A stretch of DNA of 64,000 nt from Rubrivivax sp. (GTDB lineage Bacteria > Pseudomonadota > Gammaproteobacteria > Burkholderiales > Burkholderiaceae_C): the NCBI GenBank assembly GCA_016719535.1, contig JADJYX010000017.1, positions 1-64,000 on the forward strand, in the 5' to 3' direction. This document shows positions 26,573-34,755 of this stretch, one piece after another (the stretch's first letter is position 1; each line of letters begins with the position of its first letter). Position numbers and translations under genes: made by a program. The notes beneath the pieces are model-generated. The model was given only the letters and a program-made list of their open reading frames with translations. It had not been told where the DNA came from and ran no database searches.

Positions 26573-27774
26573 AGCGTGGCCTCCGTTCCCAGAATTGTTG
26601 TCGCCTGCGTCGCGAAACCCGCCCCCAGGCTGTGCACCAGGCCGAGTTCGGCGCCCGCCACCTGGCGCGATCCGCACTCACCGCGCAACTGCTTCACCAC
26701 TTCCAGGAAGTGCAGCAGCGAGCCCGGCATTCCCGGGTGGGCGTAGGACAACAGCCCACCATGGGTGTTGCAAGGGATGCTGCCACCATAGGTGATCTGC
26801 CGGTCATCGACAAAGCGCCCGCCCTCGCCCTTGGGGCAGAAGCCCAGGTCTTCCAGCATCATGATCACGGTGCCGGTGAAGCAGTCGTAGACGCCAGCGA
26901 CATCGATGTCTTGCGGCGAACAACCCGCCATGGCGTAGGCCTTGGCACTGGATTGGACGGCACCGGTCGTGGTGAGCGAGGGCATCAGGAAGATGTGCTC
27001 ATGCGTGTAGCACTCGCCGCCACCCAGGATGTAGATCGGCTTGGCCTTGCAGGCGCCGACACGATCGGCCGCGCTGACGACAAACGCGACGGCGCCGTCA
27101 GAGATCAAGGAACAATCCAGCTTGTGGTACGGGGTGGTCACCCAACCGGAGTTCAACACGTCGTCGACGGTGATCGGCGTCGTCATCTGCGCGCCAGGCG
27201 TGCGCATGGCGTGCTCGCGGTGGATCACCGCGACCTTGGCGAACTGTTCCGCCGTGGTGCCGAACTCCTTCATGTGCCTGTGCGCCGTCATGGCGAAGGT
27301 GTTTGCCACGGGGATGCCGAAGGGCATCTCGTACTGCTGGTCGCGGCTCTCGGTCATAGAACGCAGCGCCAAGTCTGGAGACAAGCCGGTGAGCAGGCTG
27401 TCGGCACCGAGAACCAGGACATTCTCGGCCAAGCCTCCGGCAATGGCCGCCGCTGCGATGTTGAACATGGTCGCGGCCGTCGCGCCCGACACCTGCAACG
27501 TGTTCGAGAACGTCGGCACGATGCCGAAGTACTCGCTGAACGCCACGCTGAAGCGGTGGAACGGCGCCGCGAAGGCCGAACTGGTCAGCACCCCATCGAT
27601 CTGTGAGCGCTTGATCCCGGCGTCGGCCAGCGCGGCCTTGGCCGCTTGGGAAGCCAGCGCCATGACGCTCTTGTCCGGCACACGCCCGACCTCGGAGCGG
27701 CCTGCGCCGACGATCGCGACCTGACCACGAATGCTGCGTTGGCGGGCGATGGCGCCCGACACCCGATTTGCCAT
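26569..27774 (-). CDS. Thiolase-fold (SCP2/Ltp-like) acyl-CoA enzyme 3
   Basis: This 401-residue thiolase-superfamily protein starts at ATG 27774 (MANRVSGAIARQ); the extension to 27858 crosses the operator and is rejected. The nucleophile region reads LQVSGATAATMF, without Cys, and YDCFT plus GGGECYTHEH match the other copies. It is transcribed away from the conjugation region and coupled to its DUF35 gene. The 39-base distance from the start codon to the operator-like element suggests control with operon A. Like the other two, it is more likely an aldolase-type enzyme than a classical thiolase. Confidence 0.82.
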   Translation of the reverse strand: MANRVSGAIARQRSIRGQVAIVGAGRSEVGRVPDKSVMALASQAAKAALADAGIKRSQIDGVLTSSAFAAPFHRFSVAFSEYFGIVPTFSNTLQVSGATAATMFNIAAAAIAGGLAENVLVLGADSLLTGLSPDLALRSMTESRDQQYEMPFGIPVANTFAMTAHRHMKEFGTTAEQFAKVAVIHREHAMRTPGAQMTTPITVDDVLNSGWVTTPYHKLDCSLISDGAVAFVVSAADRVGACKAKPIYILGGGECYTHEHIFLMPSLTTTGAVQSSAKAYAMAGCSPQDIDVAGVYDCFTGTVIMMLEDLGFCPKGEGGRFVDDRQITYGGSIPCNTHGGLLSYAHPGMPGSLLHFLEVVKQLRGECGSRQVAGAELGLVHSLGAGFATQATTILGTEATL

Positions 27775-27812
27775 GACAATCTGTCCTTGGATTGAGATCG
27801 ATACGATTCTAC

Positions 27813-27826
27813 CAATCGTTCGTTTG
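27813..27826. promoter_or_regulatory. Weaker copy of the shared operator, upstream of thiolase 3
   Basis: On the minus strand this reads CAAACGAACGATTG, matching 11 of 14 positions of CTAACGAACGTTAG and keeping the AACGAACG core. It lies 39 bases from the thiolase 3 start. Confidence 0.45.
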
Positions 27827-27906
27827 ACTCTGTGATCCGCACGCCAGAACAGCGTCATATCCGTGGCTCATCCACACAAGCTTTAGCCCAAACCGCTGAG
27901 GGGGCC

Positions 27907-28374
27907 CTATCTCCTCGAACGCTGCTCGGCGCCTGCTGGGACGGCAAGCAGAGCAGCTGGCCACACTTTCGCTTTCGCTTCGCGCCAGCCACCCGCCGGA
28001 AGCTGCTCGACGATGAGCTCTCGGTGAATGCCTAACCGACGGGCTATGGCGGCTTGGTGTTCGTTGGCGCGCCGCCCTGCAGCGCCCCAGCGGAGGCGGA
28101 CCTTGCGTAGATCTTTCAGGCCACGGTGCGAGCGGGATTCGATTGGCTGAAATTCGATCGAGAAGCGGCCGTCATCGACGGACGAAAGGTCTTCGAGCAA
28201 GTCGATGAACGTCGATGAGCATGCGGGCGCGCCAGCTGCCATCAAACAACGCGACCACACAGCTAGTCGTCGCCTGCAGGCAGCCTGCAAAGGCTCGCAT
28301 GTCTGCATCCACCGCTGGTCTCGAAACCCCCTCCACAAAACCCTCATTCCGCGGAGACGCTGGCCGCGCCCCAC
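27907..28374 (-). CDS. Unrecognised open reading frame in the gap between the catabolic and conjugation regions
   Basis: A 155-codon minus-strand frame (GTG start at 28374, or an internal ATG) occupies most of the 663-base gap between thiolase 3 and the first + strand gene of the conjugation block. Its middle (about residues 57-110; VDDGRFSIEFQPIES, ANEHQAAIARRLGI) looks protein-like, but the N-terminal part is low-complexity. No clear ribosome site is seen and I recognise no family. It could be a remnant of an element gene or a chance frame. The rest of the gap shows no other feature. Confidence 0.22.
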   Translation of the reverse strand: MGRGQRLRGMRVLWRGFRDQRWMQTCEPLQAACRRRLAVWSRCLMAAGAPACSSTFIDLLEDLSSVDDGRFSIEFQPIESRSHRGLKDLRKVRLRWGAAGRRANEHQAAIARRLGIHRELIVEQLPAGGWREAKAKVWPAALLAVPAGAEQRSRR

Positions 28375-28437
28375 CCTACCCTTCGTTCACGCGCTCAACA
28401 GAGCAACCCCAGCCACCACCGACCCGAGGGATGCGCC

Positions 28438-28935
28438 ATGTTCTCCGCCATGCCCACCGCCCGCCAGGAGCACGCCGTCAGCGGCACCCTGGAAGCCGAG
28501 CACCCGGACACCATCGAGACCCGCCTCTGGCTCGATGAGCACGAGTGGCTCTACGACCTGCTGCGCAGCGACGAGAACGTCTCGCCGACCTTTCGCTTCC
28601 CGGACCTCATCAGCGCCTGCGTGTCGCTCGTGTTCCTGCATGACGGCGCCGCCACGCGCATCTTCGAGTTTCTGGGCACGCAGCTGGTGCTGCGCCCGCC
28701 GCTGACGCCACGCCGACGCGAATCGATGTGGCGCCAGCAGTACGAGCTCTTGCTCGCCGTGCAGCGCTCGCCGGCCAATCGGCACCCGAACCCGAAGTTC
28801 CAACTCGACCAATTGACCACGGCCTGCGTGGCCCTGTGCCGACAGTTAGAGGAACCCGACGGCATCGTCCTGCGGCAGGCCAGGCTGAACATGGCCGAAC
28901 GCTCGGCGCGTTGGCGAAACCCGCCCACCGTCTGA
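28438..28935 (+). CDS. Conserved-looking hypothetical protein, first gene of the conjugation block
   Basis: This 165-residue soluble protein has no signal peptide or membrane segment. GAGGG precedes the ATG at 28438. It is rich in charged residues, with a helical middle (MWRQQYELLLAVQRS) and a C-terminal QLDQLTTACVALCRQL segment. I do not recognise the family. It is on the same strand as, and 157 bases upstream of, the lytic transglycosylase gene; that gap contains only a small CCCGCC/GGCGGG hairpin. It probably belongs to the conjugative element, perhaps as an accessory or regulatory protein. Confidence 0.6.
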   Translation: MFSAMPTARQEHAVSGTLEAEHPDTIETRLWLDEHEWLYDLLRSDENVSPTFRFPDLISACVSLVFLHDGAATRIFEFLGTQLVLRPPLTPRRRESMWRQQYELLLAVQRSPANRHPNPKFQLDQLTTACVALCRQLEEPDGIVLRQARLNMAERSARWRNPPTV

Positions 28936-29092
28936 CCCGGCGGCAGTGGCGTCTCGCTGCAACGACACCTGACCCGACCTCGCCGACACGACGCCGGCCT
29001 CACCCGAACCCGACCCCTGCCGGCTGACCGGCCCGACCTCGTCGCCCGCCTCACGGCGGGTGGTGTCTCGCACTCCCGCGACAGGTTCAGCC

Positions 29093-29638
29093 ATGCGCTT
29101 GCTGGTCTTCATTGGATGGGTTCTCTTGCTGTGCGTGCCGGCGCACGCCTTGGCCTGCTGGGAGCAGGCCGCGCAACGCTACGGCCTGGCGGCCGACCTG
29201 CTCTATGCCATTGCGCGGGTCGAGTCGAACCTGAATCCGCGCGCGGTGAACCGCTCGCACATGCAGCGCACCGGCTCGTACGACATCGGGCTGATGCAGA
29301 TCAACAGTTCACATCTCGGCGCCCTGGCCCGCCATGGCATCACCGAGGCGCAACTCTACGAACCCTGCACGAACATCCAGGTCGGCGCGTGGTTGCTCGC
29401 CGATACGTTCGCGCGGCACGGCGTGACCTGGAACGCGGTCGGTGCCTACAACGCCGCCTGCTCGCAACTGAAGGGACAAGCATGCGTTGAGGCGCGATCG
29501 CGCTATGCGTGGCAGGTATATCGCAAGCTGCCTGGCTCGACCGCGCCCGTCGCGGCACGGGTTGCCACCGCCACCGAAGGCGCGGGCCAGGCGGCCACCG
29601 TTCCGCCAGTCACTCTCACCGCGCGGGTGTCGCCTTGA
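29093..29638 (+). CDS. Lytic transglycosylase (conjugation-associated, VirB1-like)
   Basis: This 181-residue exported muramidase has a signal peptide (LLVFIGWVLLLCVPAHA), then an SLT domain with catalytic Glu in ARVESNLNP, followed by GLMQINSSHL and the C-terminal WNAVGAYNAAC block. ATG 29093 is preferred over the upstream in-frame GTG at 29060 because the signal peptide follows directly. It opens peptidoglycan locally for assembly of the transfer apparatus. The next gene starts within its stop codon (TTGA overlap). Confidence 0.88.
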   Translation: MRLLVFIGWVLLLCVPAHALACWEQAAQRYGLAADLLYAIARVESNLNPRAVNRSHMQRTGSYDIGLMQINSSHLGALARHGITEAQLYEPCTNIQVGAWLLADTFARHGVTWNAVGAYNAACSQLKGQACVEARSRYAWQVYRKLPGSTAPVAARVATATEGAGQAATVPPVTLTARVSP

Positions 29639-30366
29639 AGCGCGCTGGCATCCGCTGGATCGGCAGCTTGGCTTTGATCGCCGCCGGTGCGTCCTTCGCA
29701 TCGTCGTGCAGTTCGCCCATGCGCATGCCTGCCGCCGCGACGACACCAGCCTCGCGCTCGGCGAATGTTTCCACGGGACGGATCAGCCAGGTCGAATTCG
29801 GCCGGCAAGCCGCGTTTGCACGTTGCCTGCCTCCGGCCTGCCCCGCCGTCACCCCCAAGACCCTGGCACTGGAAGCACGACCCTCTGCCGGTGCTCGCCA
29901 GCCGATGGACACCGCGGCATCGCTGTCCGAAGGCGAAGCCTTGGTTCTGGCCCCAGGGGATGCGGGGCCGAGCGCACCTACCTTGGGCAAAGCGAAATCT
30001 GCCCCGCCCGGCGAACTGTTGACCAGGCAGGTGGTCGTGCACTTTGCATTCGGCGATGCAAGCCTGAGCCCGGCCGCTCGCGCGCTGATTGATGAGGTGG
30101 CCAAGCCGCTGGCATCAGCGCGTCGCATCGCCATCAGCGGCCGCACGGACGGCGTCGGTCCGCGGCAGAGCAACCAGTGGCTTGCCGCCGCCCGCGCGAA
30201 CGCCGTGCGCGACCACCTGCGTTCACGCCACCCGCACCTGGCCCCGGCAGTCACCCTCGAAGCGCAGGGCACCTGCTGCTTCGCGGCCACGAACGAGACG
30301 CCCCAGGGCCGCGGGTTGAACCGCCGCGTCGAAATCGTCTTCGAGCGCGACGCCGAGAGCCTGTGA
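29635..30366 (+). CDS. OmpA-domain lipoprotein
   Basis: This 243-residue protein has a lipoprotein-type leader (SLALIAAGASFASSC) and a C-terminal OmpA/MotB peptidoglycan-binding domain (VVVHFAFGDASLSPAARALI ... ISGRTDGVG ... NRRVEIVF). The probable start is a TTG at 29635 overlapping the transglycosylase stop; the frame continues upstream without a better start. It likely anchors the transfer apparatus, or the outer membrane near it, to the cell wall. The middle part is Pro/Ala-rich linker. Confidence 0.8.
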   Translation: MKRAGIRWIGSLALIAAGASFASSCSSPMRMPAAATTPASRSANVSTGRISQVEFGRQAAFARCLPPACPAVTPKTLALEARPSAGARQPMDTAASLSEGEALVLAPGDAGPSAPTLGKAKSAPPGELLTRQVVVHFAFGDASLSPAARALIDEVAKPLASARRIAISGRTDGVGPRQSNQWLAAARANAVRDHLRSRHPHLAPAVTLEAQGTCCFAATNETPQGRGLNRRVEIVFERDAESL

Positions 30367-30452
30367 CGCGCCCCACGTCGAGTCGTTCCTCAACACCCGC
30401 CACCACCCGCAGCCACCCCACCCCACGCTCCAACTCACTTCTGGAGGAATTC

Positions 30453-30809
30453 ATGAGCACCGCACTTCTCGTCTCCCCGTCCACGTTCCGCAACGCTGCC
30501 CGCCGCCCGCTGGCCGTTCTGTCCCTGCTCACACTGCTCGCCCTGGGGCTGTGCGTGGCCTTCCCGGGCCACGCCCTCGACTTGGTGGCCTTCACCGGCA
30601 TCACCGGCCCGCTCACTTCGGCGCTCACGCAGATCGCCGCGCTCGGGCCCGGCATCAAGGCGCTGGTCGGCTTCGTAGGCTTCGTGGTCGCGCTGATCTC
30701 GCTGTCGGCACTGCGCAACTTCGGGCCGGTGCTGTTCTACGTGGGCCTGGCCATCTTCGCCGCCGTCGGCCTGGTGATCGCTGGCGCGATCATGGGCGCG
30801 GTCATCTGA
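30453..30809 (+). CDS. traA: Conjugative pilin TraA-like
   Basis: This 118-residue protein has a long leader and a probable cleavage after PGHA, leaving about 70 residues with two hydrophobic helices (ALVGFVGFVVALISL and VGLAIFAAVGLVIAGAIMG) separated by a short polar turn, the design of F-type pilins. GGAGGA lies just before the ATG. It is directly upstream of traL and traE, the conserved F-type order. It would form the transfer pilus. Confidence 0.82.
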   Translation: MSTALLVSPSTFRNAARRPLAVLSLLTLLALGLCVAFPGHALDLVAFTGITGPLTSALTQIAALGPGIKALVGFVGFVVALISLSALRNFGPVLFYVGLAIFAAVGLVIAGAIMGAVI

Positions 30810-30842
30810 GTCGGCGGCGTTCCACACATCCCGGAGGGCCGC

Positions 30843-31142
30843 ATGTACGCCGACACCTACATCCCGCGTCGTCTGGACGACCAGTGGAAGATCGGTTTCT
30901 GGGACGTGGACGTGGCCGCGCCGCTGCTGTTCGGCCTGTTCATGGGCTACATGTCGGGCTCGAAGATGTCCTTCGTGCTGTGCATCGCGACGGGCATCTT
31001 CACGTCGCGCTGGATCGCCCGCATCAAGGCCGACAAGCACCCCGCCTTCGCGATGCACTGGCTGTACTGGCACCTGCCGACCAGCCCGATCACGGCGATG
31101 CGCGCCACGCCGCCGTCGCACATCCGCCGGATGGTGGGCTGA
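30843..31142 (+). CDS. traL: Type IV conjugative transfer protein TraL
   Basis: This 99-residue small inner-membrane protein has the TraL-typical start YIPRRLDDQWKIGFWDVD, a hydrophobic segment (APLLFGLFMGYM), and a C-terminal HWLYWHLP block. GGAGG precedes the ATG. TraL is needed for pilus assembly and is the F-type counterpart of VirB3. Its neighbours traA and traE match the standard order. Confidence 0.9.
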   Translation: MYADTYIPRRLDDQWKIGFWDVDVAAPLLFGLFMGYMSGSKMSFVLCIATGIFTSRWIARIKADKHPAFAMHWLYWHLPTSPITAMRATPPSHIRRMVG

Positions 31143-31160
31143 GCCGCTGCGGAGCAAGAC

Positions 31161-31727
31161 ATGGACTTCGAACGGCTCAACGGCGACATCAAGGACATGC
31201 GCCGCCGCAACCGCGGCCTGGCGCTGACCGTCGGTGCGCTGGCCGGCGGCCATGTGCTGGCCCTGGTCGTGATCCTGAACCTGCTGGGCAGCGTGCGCAC
31301 GGTGGTCGTGCCGCCGTCGATCAACAAGTCGTTCTGGGTGACGCGGGACAAGGCCAGCAGCGAGTACCTGGAACAGATGGGCAGTTTCATCGCATGGCTG
31401 GTGCTGGACGTAACGCCGGCCTCGGTGGACTGGAAGAAGGACATCCTGCTTGGCTATGTCGAGCCCGAGCAGCACGGTGAGCTGCGGACGCGGCAGGACC
31501 TGGAGGCCGCGCGGCTGAAGCGCATCAACGCCAGCACCTTCTTCATGCCGCAGCAACTGGTGCCCAGCGAGGACGCGCAGACCGTCGTCGTGCGTGGGCG
31601 GCTGCGCACCCAAGTCAATGGCCTGGAAACCGCGAATGACCTCAAGGCCTACCTGGTCGAGTTCAGCTACCGCGGCGGGCGCATGCATCTGAAGACCTTC
31701 AAGGAGATCGACCATGCGGCCAAGTGA
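31161..31727 (+). CDS. traE: Type IV conjugative transfer protein TraE
   Basis: This 188-residue inner-membrane protein has one N-terminal transmembrane helix (LTVGALAGGHVLALVVIL) and a periplasmic domain, with the TraE-typical KSFWVTRDKASSEYLEQMG. It is a VirB8-like assembly factor of the F-type apparatus. The gene overlaps the traK start (31714) by 14 bases. Confidence 0.9.
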   Translation: MDFERLNGDIKDMRRRNRGLALTVGALAGGHVLALVVILNLLGSVRTVVVPPSINKSFWVTRDKASSEYLEQMGSFIAWLVLDVTPASVDWKKDILLGYVEPEQHGELRTRQDLEAARLKRINASTFFMPQQLVPSEDAQTVVVRGRLRTQVNGLETANDLKAYLVEFSYRGGRMHLKTFKEIDHAAK

Positions 31728-32580
31728 GTCTTGCGCCATTCAGGTCCGGTGGGAGCGCCACGCGTACCAGCATGCCATCGCGGTCGCAGGCGTGCTCTTC
31801 GCCGCGCTGGCCAGCCCGTCAGCCCGTGCCCTGCAGGTGCTCGACGCGCGTGACGGTGTTGCCATCGAAGCCATCCTGTCGATCAAGGAGCCGACGCGCA
31901 TCCGCATCGACGGCGCACCGATCACCGACGTGTTCGGCAACATCTACTCCAGCAACTGCGGCGGCGCTGCCGTCGGGCCGCCCGGGGCGGGCATCGTGGC
32001 ACCGGCAGCCAACCCGGCCGGCGAGATCGTGCTCGAGTGCGACCGCGACAAGGGTGAAATCTACATCCGCCCCGTCGGCGACTCGATCAAGCCGGTCAAC
32101 CTGTTCATCTCATCGGCGCAGGCCACGTACACGCTGGTGCTGCGCCGCTCTGACACGCCGGCCGACACCATCGTCATTCGCGACAAGACGCCGCGCCAGG
32201 CTGCGCCATCGGGCGTGAGCAACACGGGCCCGCTTGGCCCGTCGGCGAACCACGTGCGCGCGATGAAAGCCATGCTGGTGGCGATGGCCTCGGACCGGGT
32301 GCCCGCCGACATGCGGGTCGATGAAGTGAACCGGCCGATGCAGTTGTGGGCCGAGGCCAGGTTCTCGCTGATGCGGCGCTACGAAGGCCGCGGCCTGCTG
32401 GGTGAGAAGTACCTGCTGCAGAACGTCAGCTCGGCCTTGATGGTGCTGGCCGAACAGGAGTTCGACCGCGAGGACAGCCCGGCCGGCGGCCAGGTGGTCG
32501 GCGTCGCCGTGGAAAACCACAACCTGCGGCCCGGCGAAAGCACCAACGTGTTCGTGATTCTCCGTGGAGGTGCACGGTGA
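31714..32580 (+). CDS. traK: Type-F conjugative transfer secretin-like protein TraK
   Basis: This 288-residue exported protein has an N-terminal signal peptide ending near ARA. The N-domain (IEAILSIKEPTRIRIDG) and the C-terminal VVGVAVENHNLRPGESTNVFVI block match the TraK/VirB9-like secretin family. It forms part of the core complex with TraV and TraB. It overlaps both traE and traB (GTGA), so the genes are translationally coupled. Confidence 0.88.
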   Translation: MRPSESCAIQVRWERHAYQHAIAVAGVLFAALASPSARALQVLDARDGVAIEAILSIKEPTRIRIDGAPITDVFGNIYSSNCGGAAVGPPGAGIVAPAANPAGEIVLECDRDKGEIYIRPVGDSIKPVNLFISSAQATYTLVLRRSDTPADTIVIRDKTPRQAAPSGVSNTGPLGPSANHVRAMKAMLVAMASDRVPADMRVDEVNRPMQLWAEARFSLMRRYEGRGLLGEKYLLQNVSSALMVLAEQEFDREDSPAGGQVVGVAVENHNLRPGESTNVFVILRGGAR

Positions 32581-33962
32581 TCGCGGCCACTAGCAGCCCT
32601 GTCGCTGCGTTGCGCGGCGCGCTCGGGCGGCTGTCGCCCAAGCAGCGCCAGTACGCCACGCTGGCCAGCATCCTTCTGGGCGGCATCGGCATGCTGTGGC
32701 TGATCTTCGCCTTCACTGACAACGCGCCGAAGGACAAAGGCAGCAAGCCCGCCGGTGGCAACCCGAGCGCGGTGACCAACATCGGCGTGATGCCGCCCGG
32801 TCAACAGGTCAACCCGGTGGACCAGTGGGTCGGCACGGCCGGCAGCAAGCTGGCGCAGTACGAGAACGAGCGCGAAGAGCAGGGTCGGCTCAACAAGGAT
32901 CGCCAGGCCTTCGAGGCCCGCACGATGCAGCGCTTTTCGGACCTGGAGCAGCGCCTGACATCGGCCTCACAGGGGGCTCTGGCGGCCCAGACACCAGCTG
33001 TCGCGCCGCCGCCTCCGGCACCGGTGCCCGCACCGCTGCCGCCGGCTGCAAGCCTTCCGTTGCCGCCTCCGCCGTCGTCCCGTCTGGCGGCGCCTGGGTC
33101 GATGCCGCCGGGCATGCCGAATTCGCCCCTGGCACCGATGGCCGCACCCGCACCGCCAGCACCGGCGATCACACGTGTGACGCTCGTTGATCGATCAGCT
33201 TCGACTGCCGCCCCGGGCAGTGCACCTCCTGCCGCTGGCGCTGGTGAGGCCCGCACGGTCTCGACCTTCCTTCCCGTGAGCTTCACGCGCGGCACCCTGC
33301 TGGGCGGATTGGACGCGCCGACCGGCGGCCAGTCGCAATCGAATCCGCACCCGGTGCTGATTCGCCTGTCCGACAACTCGGTGTTGCCGAACCGGTTTCG
33401 GGGCGAGTACCGAGACTGCTTCGTGATCGCTGCCGGCTACGGCGACATCAGCTCCGAGCGCGCCTATCTGCGCACCGAGAACCTATCTTGCGTGCGCGCC
33501 GACGGCGCCGCGTTGGAAGTGAAGATCCAGGGCAGCGTCTATGGCGAAGACGGCAAGGTCGGCATGCGCGGCCGGCTGGTCACCAAGCAGGGCCAGATGC
33601 TCGCCAATGCCCTGCTGGCCGGCGTGGTCAGCGGCATCGGCTCGGGGCTGGCCACGTCGTCCACCACTTATAGCACCTCGGCGCTCGGCACCATCGCCAG
33701 CGCATCCGGTACCGAGGCCTACCGCGCCGGGCTCGGCACGGGCGTCGGCAAGGCGCTGGACCGCCTGGCGCAGTACTACATCAAGCTGGCCGAGAACACC
33801 TTCCCGGTGATCGAGGTCGATGCCGGCCGCGAGATCGATGTCGTCATCACCAAGGGCGTGCGCATCGACGTGCCGATGTCGGCCAGCGCCGACCGCGACA
33901 CCCGCGTTGAGGCGGCGCCCAGCGAACGCTACGTGGAGGCTTCCGATGATGGCAACTACTGA
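32577..33962 (+). CDS. traB: Conjugal transfer protein TraB (TrbI/VirB10-like)
   Basis: This 461-residue core-complex scaffold starts at GTG 32577. It has an N-terminal membrane helix (YATLASILLGGIGMLWLIFAF), a short coiled-coil (ENEREEQGRLNKDRQAFEAR), a long Pro-rich periplasmic linker (about 145-230) and the C-terminal VirB10/TrbI domain (FRGEYRDCFVIAAGYGD ... GQMLANALLAGVVSGIG). It spans both membranes and gates the channel. The 3' end overlaps dsbC by 17 bases. Confidence 0.92.
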   Translation: MIAATSSPVAALRGALGRLSPKQRQYATLASILLGGIGMLWLIFAFTDNAPKDKGSKPAGGNPSAVTNIGVMPPGQQVNPVDQWVGTAGSKLAQYENEREEQGRLNKDRQAFEARTMQRFSDLEQRLTSASQGALAAQTPAVAPPPPAPVPAPLPPAASLPLPPPPSSRLAAPGSMPPGMPNSPLAPMAAPAPPAPAITRVTLVDRSASTAAPGSAPPAAGAGEARTVSTFLPVSFTRGTLLGGLDAPTGGQSQSNPHPVLIRLSDNSVLPNRFRGEYRDCFVIAAGYGDISSERAYLRTENLSCVRADGAALEVKIQGSVYGEDGKVGMRGRLVTKQGQMLANALLAGVVSGIGSGLATSSTTYSTSALGTIASASGTEAYRAGLGTGVGKALDRLAQYYIKLAENTFPVIEVDAGREIDVVITKGVRIDVPMSASADRDTRVEAAPSERYVEASDDGNY

Positions 33963-34755
33963 ACAACGGCCGGGCTGTTCGCCGCTGCGCCAACGCTTGG
34001 CCAAGGGCCTCTGCGTCCTGCTGGCCATCGCGGCACCGCTGACCCTCGCCGCAACGCCTGACGAATCGAGACTGCTCTCGACGCTCCGAAAGTCCCATCC
34101 CGGCACCGAGTTCACCGCGGTCTCGCGCTCGCCGGTTGCCGGCGTCTACGAGGTCTGGATGAACGGCAACGTCGCCTACGTGTCGGCCAAGAACCCGCGC
34201 TTCTTCATCTTCGGCCGCGTGTTCGACACGCAAACGATGAAGGACCTGACCGGCCCGAAGCTGGTACAGGCCGCGCAGCGTGCGAATACCTCGCAAGCGA
34301 CCGACACCGCTGCCCTGGTGCCGTTCGACCAATTGCCGCTGGCGGACGCGATCAAGACCGTGCGTGGCAACGGCCAGCGGCGGATCGCCGTGTTCAGCGA
34401 TCCGGCCTGCTCGTACTGCAAGCGGCTTGAGCCCGAGTTGGCCGGCATCGACAACGTCACCGTGTACACCTTCCTGGTTCCGTTCCAGGGGCCAGGGAAG
34501 CCGGTCGCGATCTGGTGCGCGGCCGACCGTGAACTGGCGTGGCAGCGGTTCATGCTGCAAGGCGACACCTCACTGCTGAGCACGGCTCCGACCTGCGACC
34601 ATCCGGTGGATCGCAATCTGGCTTTGGCGCATCGCCTGGGTGTGCAGGGCACGCCAACGCTGTTCTGGGCCGACGGCTCGCGCACCGATGGCTACGTCGA
34701 TCGCGCCGTGCTCGAAGCACGCCTGAAACAGGCAAGCCCGGAGGCTCGGCCATGA
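33946..34755 (+). CDS. dsbC: DsbC-like thiol-disulfide isomerase of the transfer system
   Basis: This 269-residue exported protein has a DsbC/DsbG N-terminal domain and a thioredoxin-fold C-terminal domain with active site CSYC near residue 155 (SDPACSYCKRLEP) and cis-Pro segment VQGTPTLFWADG. GGAGG lies before ATG 33946; a second ATG follows immediately. It would repair disulfides in the Cys-rich TraN, TraU and TraV proteins encoded in the same cluster. An element-borne dsbC at this place is typical of F-type ICEs such as the SXT type. Confidence 0.88.
   Translation: MMATTEQRPGCSPLRQRLAKGLCVLLAIAAPLTLAATPDESRLLSTLRKSHPGTEFTAVSRSPVAGVYEVWMNGNVAYVSAKNPRFFIFGRVFDTQTMKDLTGPKLVQAAQRANTSQATDTAALVPFDQLPLADAIKTVRGNGQRRIAVFSDPACSYCKRLEPELAGIDNVTVYTFLVPFQGPGKPVAIWCAADRELAWQRFMLQGDTSLLSTAPTCDHPVDRNLALAHRLGVQGTPTLFWADGSRTDGYVDRAVLEARLKQASPEARP

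Noticed and set aside
27832..28035. 67-codon + strand frame in the junction gap
   Set aside because: No ribosome site, no recognisable domain, and it overlaps a better minus-strand frame.
28528..28551. CGAGTGG-containing stretch considered as the second att copy
   Set aside because: Only seven bases match the guaA end and it lies inside a coding sequence, so it is not above chance.
30414..30452. Idea that the Pro/Thr-rich spacer before traA encodes part of the pilin
   Set aside because: The ATG at 30453 has a strong GGAGGA site and a proper leader; the upstream reading is low-complexity.
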